A stretch of DNA of 64,000 nt from Nonomuraea sediminis (GTDB lineage Bacteria; Actinomycetota; Actinomycetes; Streptosporangiales; Streptosporangiaceae), in NCBI RefSeq assembly GCF_018531495.1, contig NZ_JAHDTI010000001.1, positions 868,001-932,000 on the forward strand. The letters are read 5' to 3'. A program made the position numbers and the translations under genes. Below are positions 37,514-46,462 of this stretch, piece after piece; positions within the stretch are counted from its first letter, which is position 1; every line of letters begins with the position of its first letter. A model generated the notes under the pieces. The model did no database searches and was not told the DNA's origin. It worked only from the letters and a program-made list of their open reading frames with translations.

Positions 37514-38110
37514 ATGCCCCGGATCTCCGCCGCCACGATCGGCGAGCACCGTGCCCAGACCCAGGACAAAATCCTGCAGGCCGTCGCGCGGTTGTCGCGC
37601 GTGCAGGGGATCGACGGCATCTCGATGACCGACGTGGCCAACGAGGCGGGCATCACCCGCACCGTCCTGTACAACTACTACCCGGACAAGGCCGCGCTGC
37701 TGCTGGCCTTCACCGAGCGGGTCACGCGCTACTTCATCGACAGCTACGAGCGTGACCTGCCGGAGGGCGCCTCTCCCGCCGAGCGGCTGCGCGCGTTCGT
37801 CCGCCTGCAGCTGGCCGGGCTGCTCGCGCATCCGCACCCCGGCGCCGCCGACCTCAGCGCGGCCCTGGGGCCCGATGCCTACCAGCAGCTGGCCGAACAC
37901 GTGGCGCCGATGCAGCGGATCCTGGTGGAGATCCTCGACAGCGGCGTCGAGTCGGGCGACTTCCGGGTGGCGGAGGTGGCGGCGACCGCCAGGATGATCC
38001 TCGCGGTCATCGGCGCGGAGCGGCTGCCGCTCATCAGCGGCGCCGTGACCGTCGAGTCCGCCACCGAACTGGTGTCCGGATTCGTCCTGCGCGCACTGGG
38101 CAGCGCCTGA
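37514..38110 (+). CDS. TetR-family regulator of the adjacent MFS exporter
   Basis: 198 residues from ATG 37514. TAGCAT (37501-37506) sits at -13 to -8, so the message is probably leaderless; the in-frame ATG at 37505 lies within the -10 box and is unlikely. DNA-binding domain: KILQAVARLSRVQGIDGISMTDVANEAGITRTVLYNYYPDKAALL. Thirteen bases separate it from the MFS gene, pointing to a classic repressor-exporter operon. Confidence 0.9.
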   Translation: MPRISAATIGEHRAQTQDKILQAVARLSRVQGIDGISMTDVANEAGITRTVLYNYYPDKAALLLAFTERVTRYFIDSYERDLPEGASPAERLRAFVRLQLAGLLAHPHPGAADLSAALGPDAYQQLAEHVAPMQRILVEILDSGVESGDFRVAEVAATARMILAVIGAERLPLISGAVTVESATELVSGFVLRALGSA

Positions 38111-38123
38111 CAGGATTGCCCCC

Positions 38124-39521
38124 ATGGACAACGGCCACATCGTGCTCAAATCCGCCCAGGGGCGATGGATCCTCGGGGCGACCGTGCTCGGCTCGGGGCT
38201 CGCCTTGCTCGACAGCACGGTGGTCAACGTCGCTCTCCCCTTTCTCGGCAAGGATCTGCACGCCGGCATGGCCGGCCTGCAGTGGACGATCAACGCCTAC
38301 ACCCTCACCCTCGCCGGGCTGATCCTGCTGGGCGGCTCGCTGGGCGACCGGTACGGCAGGCGCAAGATCTTCCTGATCGGCACGGTCTGGTTCGCGCTCG
38401 CCTCGGCGATGTGCGGCCTGTCGCCGAACATCGAGTTCCTGGTGGCGGCCCGCGCGCTGCAGGGCATCGGCGGGGCGCTGCTCACGCCGGGTTCGCTGGC
38501 GATCATCCAGGCGTCCTTCGCCAAGGCCGACCGGCCGCGCGCCGTCGGCGCCTGGTCCGGGCTTGGCGGCGTGTCCGCCGCCATCGGGCCGCTGCTCGGC
38601 GGCTGGATGGTGCAGACGGCGGGCTGGCGGTGGGCGTTCCTGATCAACCTGCCGTTCGCGGCGATCGTGGTGCTCGTCACGCTGCGGCACGTGCCGGAGA
38701 CCAGGGACGAGCAGGCGGCGGGCAAGTTCGACGTGCTCGGATCGGTGCTGGCCGCGCTGGCGCTGGCCGGGGTCACCTACGGCCTGACCGAGAAGGGCGC
38801 CGCCGTCCCGCTGGTCGCCGGCCTGGCGCTCGGCGCGCTGTTCGTCGTGGTCGAGATCCGCAGGTCGCCGGACGCGCTGGTGCCCGTCGGGCTCTTCCGC
38901 AACCACGTCTTCGCCGCGGTGAACGTCGTCACCCTGATCATGTACGCGGCCATGGGCGTGGTGTTCTTCCTGCTGGTGGTGCAGCTGCAGGTGGTCTCGG
39001 GCTTCAGCCCGACCCAGGCGGGCCTGTCGATGCTGCCGACCACGATCCTGATGCTGCTGCTGTCGGCCAGGGCGGGCGAGATCGCCAAGCGGATCGGGCC
39101 GCGCCTGCCGATGACGGGCGGGATCCTGGTGGCCGGGGTCGGCTTCATCTGGATGAGCACGATCGGCCCGAGCGCCAACTACCTGCTGCAGGTCCTGCCG
39201 GCCGTGACGATCTTCGGCCTGGGCCTGTCGTTCGCGGTGGCCCCGCTCACGGCCACCGTCCTGGCCACGGCCGACGAGCGCTACGCCGGTACGGCCAGCG
39301 GCGTGAACAACGCGGTGGCCCGCACCGGCAGCCTGCTGGCCGTGGCCGCGATCCCGCCGCTGGTGGGCCTGGTGGGCAACGCGTTCCAGGACCCGGCCCA
39401 GTTCAACGCCGGGTTCCACAGCGCGATGGTGATCAGCGCGGCGATGATGGGCGTGGCGTCACTGATCACGTTCTTCACGATCAGGACGAACGTCCTCGAC
39501 CCTCAGAACGTGAACGCCTGA
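38124..39521 (+). CDS. MFS drug exporter of the DHA2 (EmrB/QacA) type
   Basis: 465 residues, about 14 membrane helices. Motif A GGSLGDRYGRRK between helices two and three; motif C-like GPLLGGWMVQTAGWRWAFLIN at helix five. Proton-driven efflux of hydrophobic drugs. Ends 19 bases past the stop of the convergent P450 gene. Confidence 0.92.
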   Translation: MDNGHIVLKSAQGRWILGATVLGSGLALLDSTVVNVALPFLGKDLHAGMAGLQWTINAYTLTLAGLILLGGSLGDRYGRRKIFLIGTVWFALASAMCGLSPNIEFLVAARALQGIGGALLTPGSLAIIQASFAKADRPRAVGAWSGLGGVSAAIGPLLGGWMVQTAGWRWAFLINLPFAAIVVLVTLRHVPETRDEQAAGKFDVLGSVLAALALAGVTYGLTEKGAAVPLVAGLALGALFVVVEIRRSPDALVPVGLFRNHVFAAVNVVTLIMYAAMGVVFFLLVVQLQVVSGFSPTQAGLSMLPTTILMLLLSARAGEIAKRIGPRLPMTGGILVAGVGFIWMSTIGPSANYLLQVLPAVTIFGLGLSFAVAPLTATVLATADERYAGTASGVNNAVARTGSLLAVAAIPPLVGLVGNAFQDPAQFNAGFHSAMVISAAMMGVASLITFFTIRTNVLDPQNVNA

Positions 39522-40732
39522 CTGCGGACGCTGTTGTCGAAGTTCGACAGCAGCAGCTCGGGCTCGCCCACCGAGCGGATGCCGGGCAGGCGGGTCAGCA
39601 GCTCGCGGAACATGGTCCGCATCTCCTGCCTGGCCAGGTTGGCGCCCAGGCAGAAGTGCGGGCCCGGCCCGCCGAAGCCGACGTGCGGCTTGGTCTCGCG
39701 GGTGATGTCGAAGCTGTCGGGATCGGGGAAGACGCTCTCGTCGCGGTTGGCCGAGCCGTAGAAGAGCACGACCTTGTCGCCCTGCTTCAGCTCCAGCCCG
39801 CGCAGCGAGTAGTCCTGGGTCAGGGTCCTGCGGAACTGCATGATCGGGGAGACGAAGCGGACCATCTCCTCGATGGCGTTGTTGATCCGGCCGTCGAAGT
39901 CCTCCATCAGCAGCTCGCGCTGGGCCGGGTTCTCCGTCAGCAGCCTGATGCCGTGCGCCATCGTGTTGCGGGCGGTCTCGTTGCCCGCCACCAGCAGCAG
40001 CGCGAAGAACGAGCCGAGCTCCTTGTCGGTGAGCTTCTCGCCGTCGGGGTTGGCGTTGACCAGGAGCGAGACCAGGTCGCCCGTGGGGTCGGCGATCCGC
40101 TCGTGGCCCAGCCTGATGACCATGCGCTGCAGGGCGAGCAGGGCGAGCATGTTCTGCCCGGCCATCTGCACGCTGCGGGCCAGGCTCGGCCGCACGCCGG
40201 TGTAGGCGGTGGAGATGTCGACGTGCTGGTGGACCTTCTCCCGCAGCTCCTCCGGGATGCCCATCATGTCGCAGATGACGTGGATGGGCAGGCGGGCGGC
40301 CACCTGCGAGACGAAGTCGCGCGGGCCCTGGGCCACGACGTCGTCGACGATCGCGGCGCATGCCTTCTCGATGTCGTCCTGCAGCCCGGCCAGCAGCTTC
40401 GGGCTGAACGAGCGGGTGACGATGCGGCGCAGCTTGGCGTGGCGCGGGTCGTCCATGTTGACCATCGACTCGCCGAACACCTGCTTCACCCAGCCGGGCG
40501 GCTCGGGGTTGGTGACGGCGGGCTCGCTGGAGAACACCTTGGCGTTACGGCTGGCCTCCACGACGTCGGCGTGCCGGACGAGCGCGTAGAAGCCCTTGCC
40601 GGAGCGCAGCAGCGGCACCTTCTTCTCGGGGAAGAACACCGGATGCTCCAGCTGGCGGAGCCGGGCGAACGCCTCGTGTCGTTCCTTGAGGGGTTTGCGC
40701 CAGAAGTCAAGGTCCGCGAGGTCGATGTCCAC
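39503..40732 (-). CDS. Cytochrome P450
   Basis: 409 residues from GTG 40732, with AGGA seven bases upstream; the open frame runs far beyond but only as an antisense artefact. I-helix oxygen motif LLVAGNETARNT, ExxR in the K-helix region (EEMVRFVSP), heme-thiolate loop FGGPGPHFCLGANLA with Cys361. The sequence is closest in feel to the bacterial steroid/terpene-oxidising class (CYP124/125/142-like), but the substrate is not certain. No redox partner is adjacent. Confidence 0.92.
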   Translation of the reverse strand: MDIDLADLDFWRKPLKERHEAFARLRQLEHPVFFPEKKVPLLRSGKGFYALVRHADVVEASRNAKVFSSEPAVTNPEPPGWVKQVFGESMVNMDDPRHAKLRRIVTRSFSPKLLAGLQDDIEKACAAIVDDVVAQGPRDFVSQVAARLPIHVICDMMGIPEELREKVHQHVDISTAYTGVRPSLARSVQMAGQNMLALLALQRMVIRLGHERIADPTGDLVSLLVNANPDGEKLTDKELGSFFALLLVAGNETARNTMAHGIRLLTENPAQRELLMEDFDGRINNAIEEMVRFVSPIMQFRRTLTQDYSLRGLELKQGDKVVLFYGSANRDESVFPDPDSFDITRETKPHVGFGGPGPHFCLGANLARQEMRTMFRELLTRLPGIRSVGEPELLLSNFDNSVRSQAFTF

Positions 40733-40798
40733 CCGTCTATCCTGGCACGTTCCCGCGGTGTTAAGGCCGGGTTGGGATGCGTTGGACATGACTGAAGC

Positions 40799-42172
40799 AT
40801 GAACGCTCTGCTGGCCGCCTGCCTGGTCATCCCGCTGGCCGCCAACCCCTCGCACGCCGCCGCCCGCTCCTGTGGCGGCTTCCCCTCCGACTTCGACGGC
40901 GACGGGCGCGCGGACCTCGCGGTGGCCGCCCCCTACGACAACGAGCGGGCCGGATCGGTGACCGTCATGTACGGCGACGGACGCTCGGACAAGCTGGCGC
41001 AGGGCTCTCGCGGAGACTCGTTCGGCTCGGCGCTCGCGGTGGGCGACTTCGACGGCGACGGCTGCGCCGACCTGGCGGTGGGCGTTTCCGAAGAGGTCGC
41101 GGGTAAGCGGCAGCCGGGGGCCGACGGGCACGGTGCGGTGCGGATCTACCACGGTTCCGTGGGCGGGCTGCATGCCGGTGAGCGGCTGGCGCTGCCCGGT
41201 GTCCACGGCGACCGGTTCGGCGCGGCGCTGGCCGCCGGGGATTTCGACGGCGACCATCGGGACGAGCTGGCCGTGGGCGCGCCGGGTCTCGCCACCGGCG
41301 GAGGGGTCACGATCTATTGGCTCAAGGGGCGCAAGCCGTACACGATCACTCAGAAGACCGGCTGGGTGGGACAGCGCGCGAACGTCACCGACCAGTGGGG
41401 GGCGACGCTGGCGACCGGCGACTTCGACGGCGACGGGGTCGACGAGCTCGCGGTCGGCGCGCCCACCGACACCGTCACGCTGGACGGGCAGGGCTCGGTC
41501 ACGCTGCTCGACCCGCATCGCCGGGAGGCCAGGCAGCTGACACAGAGCACGCCCGGCATCACGGGCAAGTCCGAGAAGTGGGACTCCTTCGGGGCGGCGC
41601 TGGCCGGCGGCGACTTCAACGGCGACGGCCGCGCCGACCTGGCCGTCGGCGTGCCCGGCGAGGGGCTCAGCGCCAACCAGCGGGAGATGGACTACGGCGA
41701 CGGCACGGTCGACGTGCTGTACGGCACCGCGCACGGGCTGAGCGCCTCCCGCAGCGAGGCGTGGTCGCAGCGTTCGCTGGAGGGCGTGCCGCGCTACTAC
41801 GACCGGTTCGGCGCGGCGCTGGCGGCGGCGGACCTCAACGGCGACGGGTTCGACGAGCTGGCCGTGGGCGTGCCCGGGGAGCGCGGCGTGCAGGTGCTGG
41901 CGGGGTCGAAGTCGGGCGGCCTGACCCATAAGGGCAACCTGCTGATCAAGGGCAAGGGGCGGGACTTCGGCGCCACGCTGGGCACGCTGCCCGCCACCGG
42001 CGGGCGTTACCGGCTGCTGTCCAAGCAACCCTCTTCCTACGGCCTGGTCGTGGCCTCACCGGACAACGGGACGGTCTCCTACCTGCCGCTGCGGCAGTCG
42101 TCCCGGCTGCGTCCCGGCAAGCTGCGGCCGCTGGGCACCGGGTTCGGGCTGTTCGGCTACGCGCTCAGCTGA
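40799..42172 (+). CDS. Secreted FG-GAP repeat protein
   Basis: 457 residues. Sec signal peptide ending SHAAA, then about six to seven beta-propeller FG-GAP blades, each with a calcium loop of the form DFDGDGxxDLAVG (for instance near residues 32, 86, 136, 208, 266, 335). An extracellular integrin-alpha-like propeller is likely, for adhesion or protein binding. Divergent from the P450 gene. Role unknown. Confidence 0.9.
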   Translation: MNALLAACLVIPLAANPSHAAARSCGGFPSDFDGDGRADLAVAAPYDNERAGSVTVMYGDGRSDKLAQGSRGDSFGSALAVGDFDGDGCADLAVGVSEEVAGKRQPGADGHGAVRIYHGSVGGLHAGERLALPGVHGDRFGAALAAGDFDGDHRDELAVGAPGLATGGGVTIYWLKGRKPYTITQKTGWVGQRANVTDQWGATLATGDFDGDGVDELAVGAPTDTVTLDGQGSVTLLDPHRREARQLTQSTPGITGKSEKWDSFGAALAGGDFNGDGRADLAVGVPGEGLSANQREMDYGDGTVDVLYGTAHGLSASRSEAWSQRSLEGVPRYYDRFGAALAAADLNGDGFDELAVGVPGERGVQVLAGSKSGGLTHKGNLLIKGKGRDFGATLGTLPATGGRYRLLSKQPSSYGLVVASPDNGTVSYLPLRQSSRLRPGKLRPLGTGFGLFGYALS

Positions 42173-42548
42173 TGCGCTCGGGCTTGATCACGAAGATCAC
42201 GCGTTGCTGGTCACGCCCGCCGTACCAGGGGTAGGGCTTGCCCAGGTACTTGTGGGACAGCCGCTCGATGTGGTCGGCCGCGCCCTCGGTGGTGATCTCG
42301 ACCACCACGCCGCGCACCTGGAAGTAGCGTGAGGGCCTGCCCGGGTCGGAGATCGCCAGCGCCACGCGCGGGTCCCGTTCCAGGTTGCGGGTCTTGACGT
42401 GGGTGCGGACGCTGTTGATCAGCACGTGCTCGCCGTCGGTGTCGACCCACGTCTGGGTCACCTGGGGCGAACCGTCCGGCATCGACGTGGCCAGGAAGCA
42501 TAGGCTGGGCCGGCGCAGCAGCTCGAGCTGCTCTTCATTGAGTATCAC
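42165..42548 (-). CDS. PPOX-class F420-dependent oxidoreductase-like protein
   Basis: 127 residues from GTG 42548 (alternatives at 42560 and 42581 would run into the divergent gene). Split-barrel flavin/F420-binding fold: LRRPSLCFLATSMPDGSPQVTQTWVDTDGEHVLINSVRTHVKTRNLERDPRVALAISDP. Proteins of this class bind F420 or FMN and reduce varied substrates. Overlaps the FG-GAP gene end by eight bases. Confidence 0.85.
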   Translation of the reverse strand: MILNEEQLELLRRPSLCFLATSMPDGSPQVTQTWVDTDGEHVLINSVRTHVKTRNLERDPRVALAISDPGRPSRYFQVRGVVVEITTEGAADHIERLSHKYLGKPYPWYGGRDQQRVIFVIKPERIS

Positions 42549-42579
42549 AACGGTTCCCACCTTACTCAGGAGTGTCGCC

Positions 42580-43215
42580 ATGGCCGGAGTCAGGGACGAT
42601 TTCCTCGCCACGGCCCGCGCGGCCGCGCTCCTGCTGCGCGATCCCGCTGTCCTGGCCGCGTGGGACGAGCCGAGCGCGCTGCCGGAGTTCAGCGTGCGCG
42701 GGCTGGCCGGACACCTCGCTTACCAGGTCCTGGCCGTCTCCCAGGCGCTCGCGGAACCTGCGCCCACCGAGCCGGTCGTGCCGCTGCTCGAGCACTACGC
42801 GCGGGTGGCGTGGATCGGCGCGGACCTCTCCGCCGACATCAACGTCCGCATCCGCGACGGCGGCGAGGCCCTCGCGTCCGACGGCCCATCCTCTCTTCTC
42901 GCGCGGGTGGACTCGGCCCTGTCGTCCCTCGAGCACGACCTGGCCGCCGCGGGCGGGCCCGTCCGGATCCCGCTGTGGGGACCATGGGCTCTCACCCTGG
43001 ACGACCTGCTGATCACCCGCATGATGGAACTCGTGGTCCACACCGACGACCTCGCGGTCTCCGTCGACATCCCCACCCCTCCGGTGCCGCCGTCGGCCAT
43101 GGAAACCGTCCTCGACCTCCTGACCCGCCTGGCCGTACGCCGCCACGGCCCCACCAACGTCCTACGCGCCCTCACCCGCACCGAACGCGCCCCCACTACG
43201 ATCACCGCCTTCTGA
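42580..43215 (+). CDS. Maleylpyruvate isomerase-family mycothiol-dependent protein
   Basis: 211 residues from ATG 42580, with AGGAG seven bases upstream. The N-terminal DinB-like helical bundle has the expected HLAYQVLAVSQAL and the late metal-ligand segment MMELVVHTDDLAVSVDI. Such proteins use mycothiol as cofactor or thiol transfer partner. Exact reaction unknown. Confidence 0.75.
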   Translation: MAGVRDDFLATARAAALLLRDPAVLAAWDEPSALPEFSVRGLAGHLAYQVLAVSQALAEPAPTEPVVPLLEHYARVAWIGADLSADINVRIRDGGEALASDGPSSLLARVDSALSSLEHDLAAAGGPVRIPLWGPWALTLDDLLITRMMELVVHTDDLAVSVDIPTPPVPPSAMETVLDLLTRLAVRRHGPTNVLRALTRTERAPTTITAF

Positions 43216-43226
43216 CTTCGCCGAGA

Positions 43227-43477
43227 GCGGTGTGCGGTCGGCGGGGCCAGTGCGCAACCCCGCAGTGCGGGGGCAGCTGGCGGGCGGCGGTGTCCTGGGA
43301 GCGGGGTTGTGCGGTGTGCGGTCGGCAGGGACGGTGCCCTACTCGCGGCGCGGGGGTCAGCGGTCGAGCAGCGGTGTCCTGGCAGCAGCGTTGCGCGGTG
43401 TGGGTCGGTAGGGACGGTGCCCAGCCTGCAGTGCGGGGGTCAGCAGGCGAGCGGCGGTGTCCTGGCAGCGGGGTTGT
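43227..43477. repeat. Three tandem 84-bp imperfect repeats
   Basis: Units start at 43227, 43311 and 43395 (84, 84 and 83 bases). Each opens GCGGTGTG(C)GGTCGG and ends CAGCGGTGTCCTGG-type sequence followed by GTTG. A broken fourth unit (GGCGGTGTGCGG) lies at 43483-43494. The tract fills the gap between the isomerase-like gene and the RraA-like gene. 84 is divisible by three and the RraA frame is open through the first units, so a Cys-rich N-terminal extension cannot be excluded. Confidence 0.85.
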
Positions 43478-43523
43478 ACGGACGGCGGTGTGCGGAGCGC
43501 GGTGTGCGAGGCTGGTGGGCGTG

Positions 43524-44201
43524 ATGTTCGAATCGCTTACCACTGCGCACCTGGCTGACGCGTGCATCCGCGCGCAGGTGCCCGTCCGTACCCTCTCGCT
43601 GCGGGCCGTGACGCCGGGCGATCGGGTGGCGGGCCGGGTACGGCCTGCCAGGCATGTCGGCAGCGTCGACGTCTTCCTGGAGGCCTACGAGCTGGCCGAA
43701 CCGGGCGACGTCCTGGTGGTCGACAACGGCGGGCGACTGGACGAGGCCTGCGTAGGCGACCTGGCGGTCCTGGAGGCCAAGGGCGCAGGCTTGTCCGGCG
43801 TGGTGATCTGGGGCCTGCACCGCGACACGGCCGACATTCGCGCCATCGGCCTGCCGGTCTTCAGCCTCGGCTCGATCCCCACGGGCCCCCTGAGCGTCGG
43901 CGACCGCCCCAAGGACGCCCTGGAATCAGCCACCGTAGGCCCCTGGACCGTCACAGCCGACGACCTCGTGGTAGCCGACGACGACGGCGTAGTCTTCCTC
44001 CCTGCCTCCCGCGCCGCCGAACTACGCACTCTGGCCGAATCGATCCGCGACACAGAACGCCGCCAAGCAACCCGCATCCAGTCGGGCGAGTCCCTACGCA
44101 GCCAGGTCCGCTTCACCGACTTCCTAACAGCCAGAAACCACAACCCATCCCTCACCTTCCGCCAACACCTCCGCACCATCGGCGGCGCCATCGAGGAATA
44201 A
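43524..44201 (+). CDS. RraA-like / HMG-CHA aldolase family protein
   Basis: 225 residues from ATG 43524 (GTG 43521 adjacent). Core with TTAHLADACIRA, PGDVLVVDNGGRLDEACVGDLAVLEAKGAGLSGVVIWGLHRDTADI, the family's phosphate and metal-binding region. These proteins are either pyruvate-type aldolases or RraA-like RNase E inhibitors; the bulk of such actinobacterial proteins are uncharacterised. The C-terminal 60 residues are a helical extension. Confidence 0.8.
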   Translation: MFESLTTAHLADACIRAQVPVRTLSLRAVTPGDRVAGRVRPARHVGSVDVFLEAYELAEPGDVLVVDNGGRLDEACVGDLAVLEAKGAGLSGVVIWGLHRDTADIRAIGLPVFSLGSIPTGPLSVGDRPKDALESATVGPWTVTADDLVVADDDGVVFLPASRAAELRTLAESIRDTERRQATRIQSGESLRSQVRFTDFLTARNHNPSLTFRQHLRTIGGAIEE

Positions 44202-44641
44202 CCTCCCGACTCCCCTGCATGCGCCTTCGCCACCCCATCCCCGGCACGGCGCACGGGCCGGGGCCCCAAGCGCCCACCCCTCACCCGCCTCGCCACACAC
44301 CCCACCCCCGGCCCCCTCACCACCCACCACGCCAGCCCTCCGGCAACCCACCACCCCGAGTCCTGGGGTGCCCGCCGTACAAGGCGCCGACCCTCGCCGC
44401 ACCACGTCCCGCCGACGCGGCGCCTGTGCCGGGCGCCGTACGCGCACGCCCGTGCCCGCCGCACCGTGCCCACCACGACGTGCCCGCCGCGACGGGCCCG
44501 TCGCGGCGTCTCCGCCGCCGGACCCCCGCCGCGCCGTGGCCGGGTCCCTCGGGTGCTCGCCGTGCGAGGGGGCGGGCTCGCCGTACCGCCTCTCAGGGAG
44601 TTAGGGGTGGGTCAGACTCCGGCAAGGGAGGTGCTCACCTG
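44202..44641. other. Intergenic, extremely C-rich tract between convergent genes
   Basis: No gene supported. The plus strand is strongly C-rich to about 44460. A perfect 24-base palindrome at 44485-44508 (arms CGCCGCGACGGG and its complement) could form a hairpin and end transcription from both sides. Copies of the motif CTCGCCGTAC also found in the 57-63 kb repeats occur near 44380 and 44570-44580. Confidence 0.6.
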
Positions 44642-46462
44642 TCAGGGGGTGGGGAGGGTTATGCGGAAGAGGGCGCCTTGGCCGGGGGTGGCGGTGGCGG
44701 TGATGGTGCCGGAGTGGGCTTCTATGAGGGTGGCGGCGATCGAGAGGCCGAGGCCTGAGCCGCCGGGGCTGCGGGCGGGGTCGGCGCGGTAGAAGCGTTC
44801 GAAGACGCGTTCCGCGACCTCGGCCGGGAAGCCGGGGCCCTCGTCGGCGACCTCCACGACGGCTTGGCCGTCGAAGACGCCTACGCCGACCGTGAAGGGG
44901 GTGCCGGGTGGGGTGTGGGTGAGGGCGTTGGTGACGAGGTTGTTGAGGACCTGGGCCAGGCGCGGCTCGTCGCCCGTGACCAGGACGGGTCCCTCGCCGC
45001 CGTCGAGGCGTAGCAGGTCGATCGTGCGGTCGGGGGCCAGGGTCTGCGCGTCGATGACCGCGCTCGCGGCCAGGCTCAGCAGGTCCACGGGCCGCGGATC
45101 GAGCGGGCGGCGCTGGTCGAGGCGGGCGAGCTGGAGCATGTCCTCCACCAGCAGGCCCATCCGCGCCGCCTGGTCCTCGATGCGCTGCAGCAGCCGTACC
45201 GCCTCTGCCAGGTCCTGCTCGCCGCTCAGCCGGTAGAGCTCGGCGAAGCCGCGGATGGAGGTGAGCGGGGTACGCAGTTCGTGCGAGGCGTCGGCCATGA
45301 AGCGGCGCATCAGCTCCTCCGACCGCCGCGCCTGGGTGGCCGACTCGCGCGCCGAGACGGCCGCCGCCTCGCGTTCGCTGACGGCCTCCTCGATGCGGCC
45401 CAGCATGTGGTTGAGGGTACGGCCGAGCCGCCCCACCTCCGTGGTCGCCGGCCACAGCGGGACCCGGCGGGTCAGGTCGCCGTGGGAGATGTGGCGGGCG
45501 GTGCGTTCGATGGTGGCCAGGGGGCGCAGGCTCCGCCGTACCAGCCAGAAGCAGGCGAAGCCCAGGACGGCCAGCGTCGCGCCGCCGCCCACCACCACGA
45601 TGAGGGCGAGCTGGGAGACCGTGGCGTCGACCTCTCCGAGGCTGACCGCGATGACCCGGGTGCCCTCGGGCACGAAGAAGGCGATGACCCGCCAGGCGGG
45701 GCCGCTCGGGGAGTCGACCGTGAAGGGACGCTCGGCGCGGCTGGTCACGTCAGCGGCGGTCAGCCTGGGCAGGCGGGGGGTGCTGTCCTCGGTGGACTCG
45801 GCGTCGGTCCTGATGAGGGAGCCGTCGGCGGCCAGGACCGAGGAGTGGAACAGGCCGGGGAACCTGCGTGGCTTGGGATCGGGGCGGAGTTCGAGCTTGG
45901 GCGGGCGTGGTGAGTGCCACGGGATCGTGGCGGCGTGCAGTTGCCGGTCGACCCGCTCGACCAGGTATCCGCGCAGCAGCCGCACGGCGAACAGGCCGGT
46001 CAGTGTGATGGCCAGCGTCACCAGCAGCAGGGTCGCCGTCACCAGGCGCAGCCAGATGGGGGCCCGGGCCAGATACCTCCGCACCCTGGCCAGCCGCTTC
46101 CTGACGCCCGCGAGTCCCCTCCGCCCGGCGGCCCCGCGTGTTTCCTTCCCGCCGGATGACGCCGCGGACCCACCGGAGAGCACCGGTCCGCCCGAAGCCG
46201 CGGGACCGCCCGTGACCGCAGGAGCGCCCGATTCGGTGGCCGACTCCCCAGGCGCCGACGTGGACGCGTCCGAGAACGCGGTAGGCGTACGCGAGGGCGC
46301 GGACGGGCTGGGGCGTGGGGTGGGCGTGTCAGAGGGCGGGGTGGGGTGGGGGCGCGCGTTGGGGGGCCGCGGCGTGAGGTGGGGCGCGGCGGCGGGTGGG
46401 TGGGTGTTCGGTTGTGGGGCGGCGGGGTTGGGGGCCGCGGGGTGGGTGGGGTTGGTGGTCAT
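44642..46462 (-). CDS. Envelope-stress type sensor histidine kinase
   Basis: 606 residues from ATG 46462, overlapping the regulator stop (ATGA). A disordered Pro/Ala/Ser/Thr extension of about 120 residues precedes the first membrane helix (LVTATLLLVTLAITLTGLFAV). Then an extracytoplasmic domain, a second helix, HAMP, HisKA with SHELRTPLTSIRGFAELY, and a HATPase (NNLVTNALTHTPPG, DEGPGFP, GGSGLGLSIA). Partner of the OmpR-type regulator. The extension is unusual for this family. Confidence 0.92.
   Translation of the reverse strand: MTTNPTHPAAPNPAAPQPNTHPPAAAPHLTPRPPNARPHPTPPSDTPTPRPSPSAPSRTPTAFSDASTSAPGESATESGAPAVTGGPAASGGPVLSGGSAASSGGKETRGAAGRRGLAGVRKRLARVRRYLARAPIWLRLVTATLLLVTLAITLTGLFAVRLLRGYLVERVDRQLHAATIPWHSPRPPKLELRPDPKPRRFPGLFHSSVLAADGSLIRTDAESTEDSTPRLPRLTAADVTSRAERPFTVDSPSGPAWRVIAFFVPEGTRVIAVSLGEVDATVSQLALIVVVGGGATLAVLGFACFWLVRRSLRPLATIERTARHISHGDLTRRVPLWPATTEVGRLGRTLNHMLGRIEEAVSEREAAAVSARESATQARRSEELMRRFMADASHELRTPLTSIRGFAELYRLSGEQDLAEAVRLLQRIEDQAARMGLLVEDMLQLARLDQRRPLDPRPVDLLSLAASAVIDAQTLAPDRTIDLLRLDGGEGPVLVTGDEPRLAQVLNNLVTNALTHTPPGTPFTVGVGVFDGQAVVEVADEGPGFPAEVAERVFERFYRADPARSPGGSGLGLSIAATLIEAHSGTITATATPGQGALFRITLPTP

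Noticed and set aside
40733..42028. N-terminal extension of the P450 frame
   Set aside because: It is antisense to the FG-GAP repeats and only reads as repeated shadow sequence. The P450 family starts near GTG 40732.
43227..43477. CRISPR array
   Set aside because: The 84-bp units are adjacent with no spacers, and no cas gene is present. The 39-bp repeats at 60746-60862 and the 24-bp repeats at 57306-57386 are likewise spacer-free.
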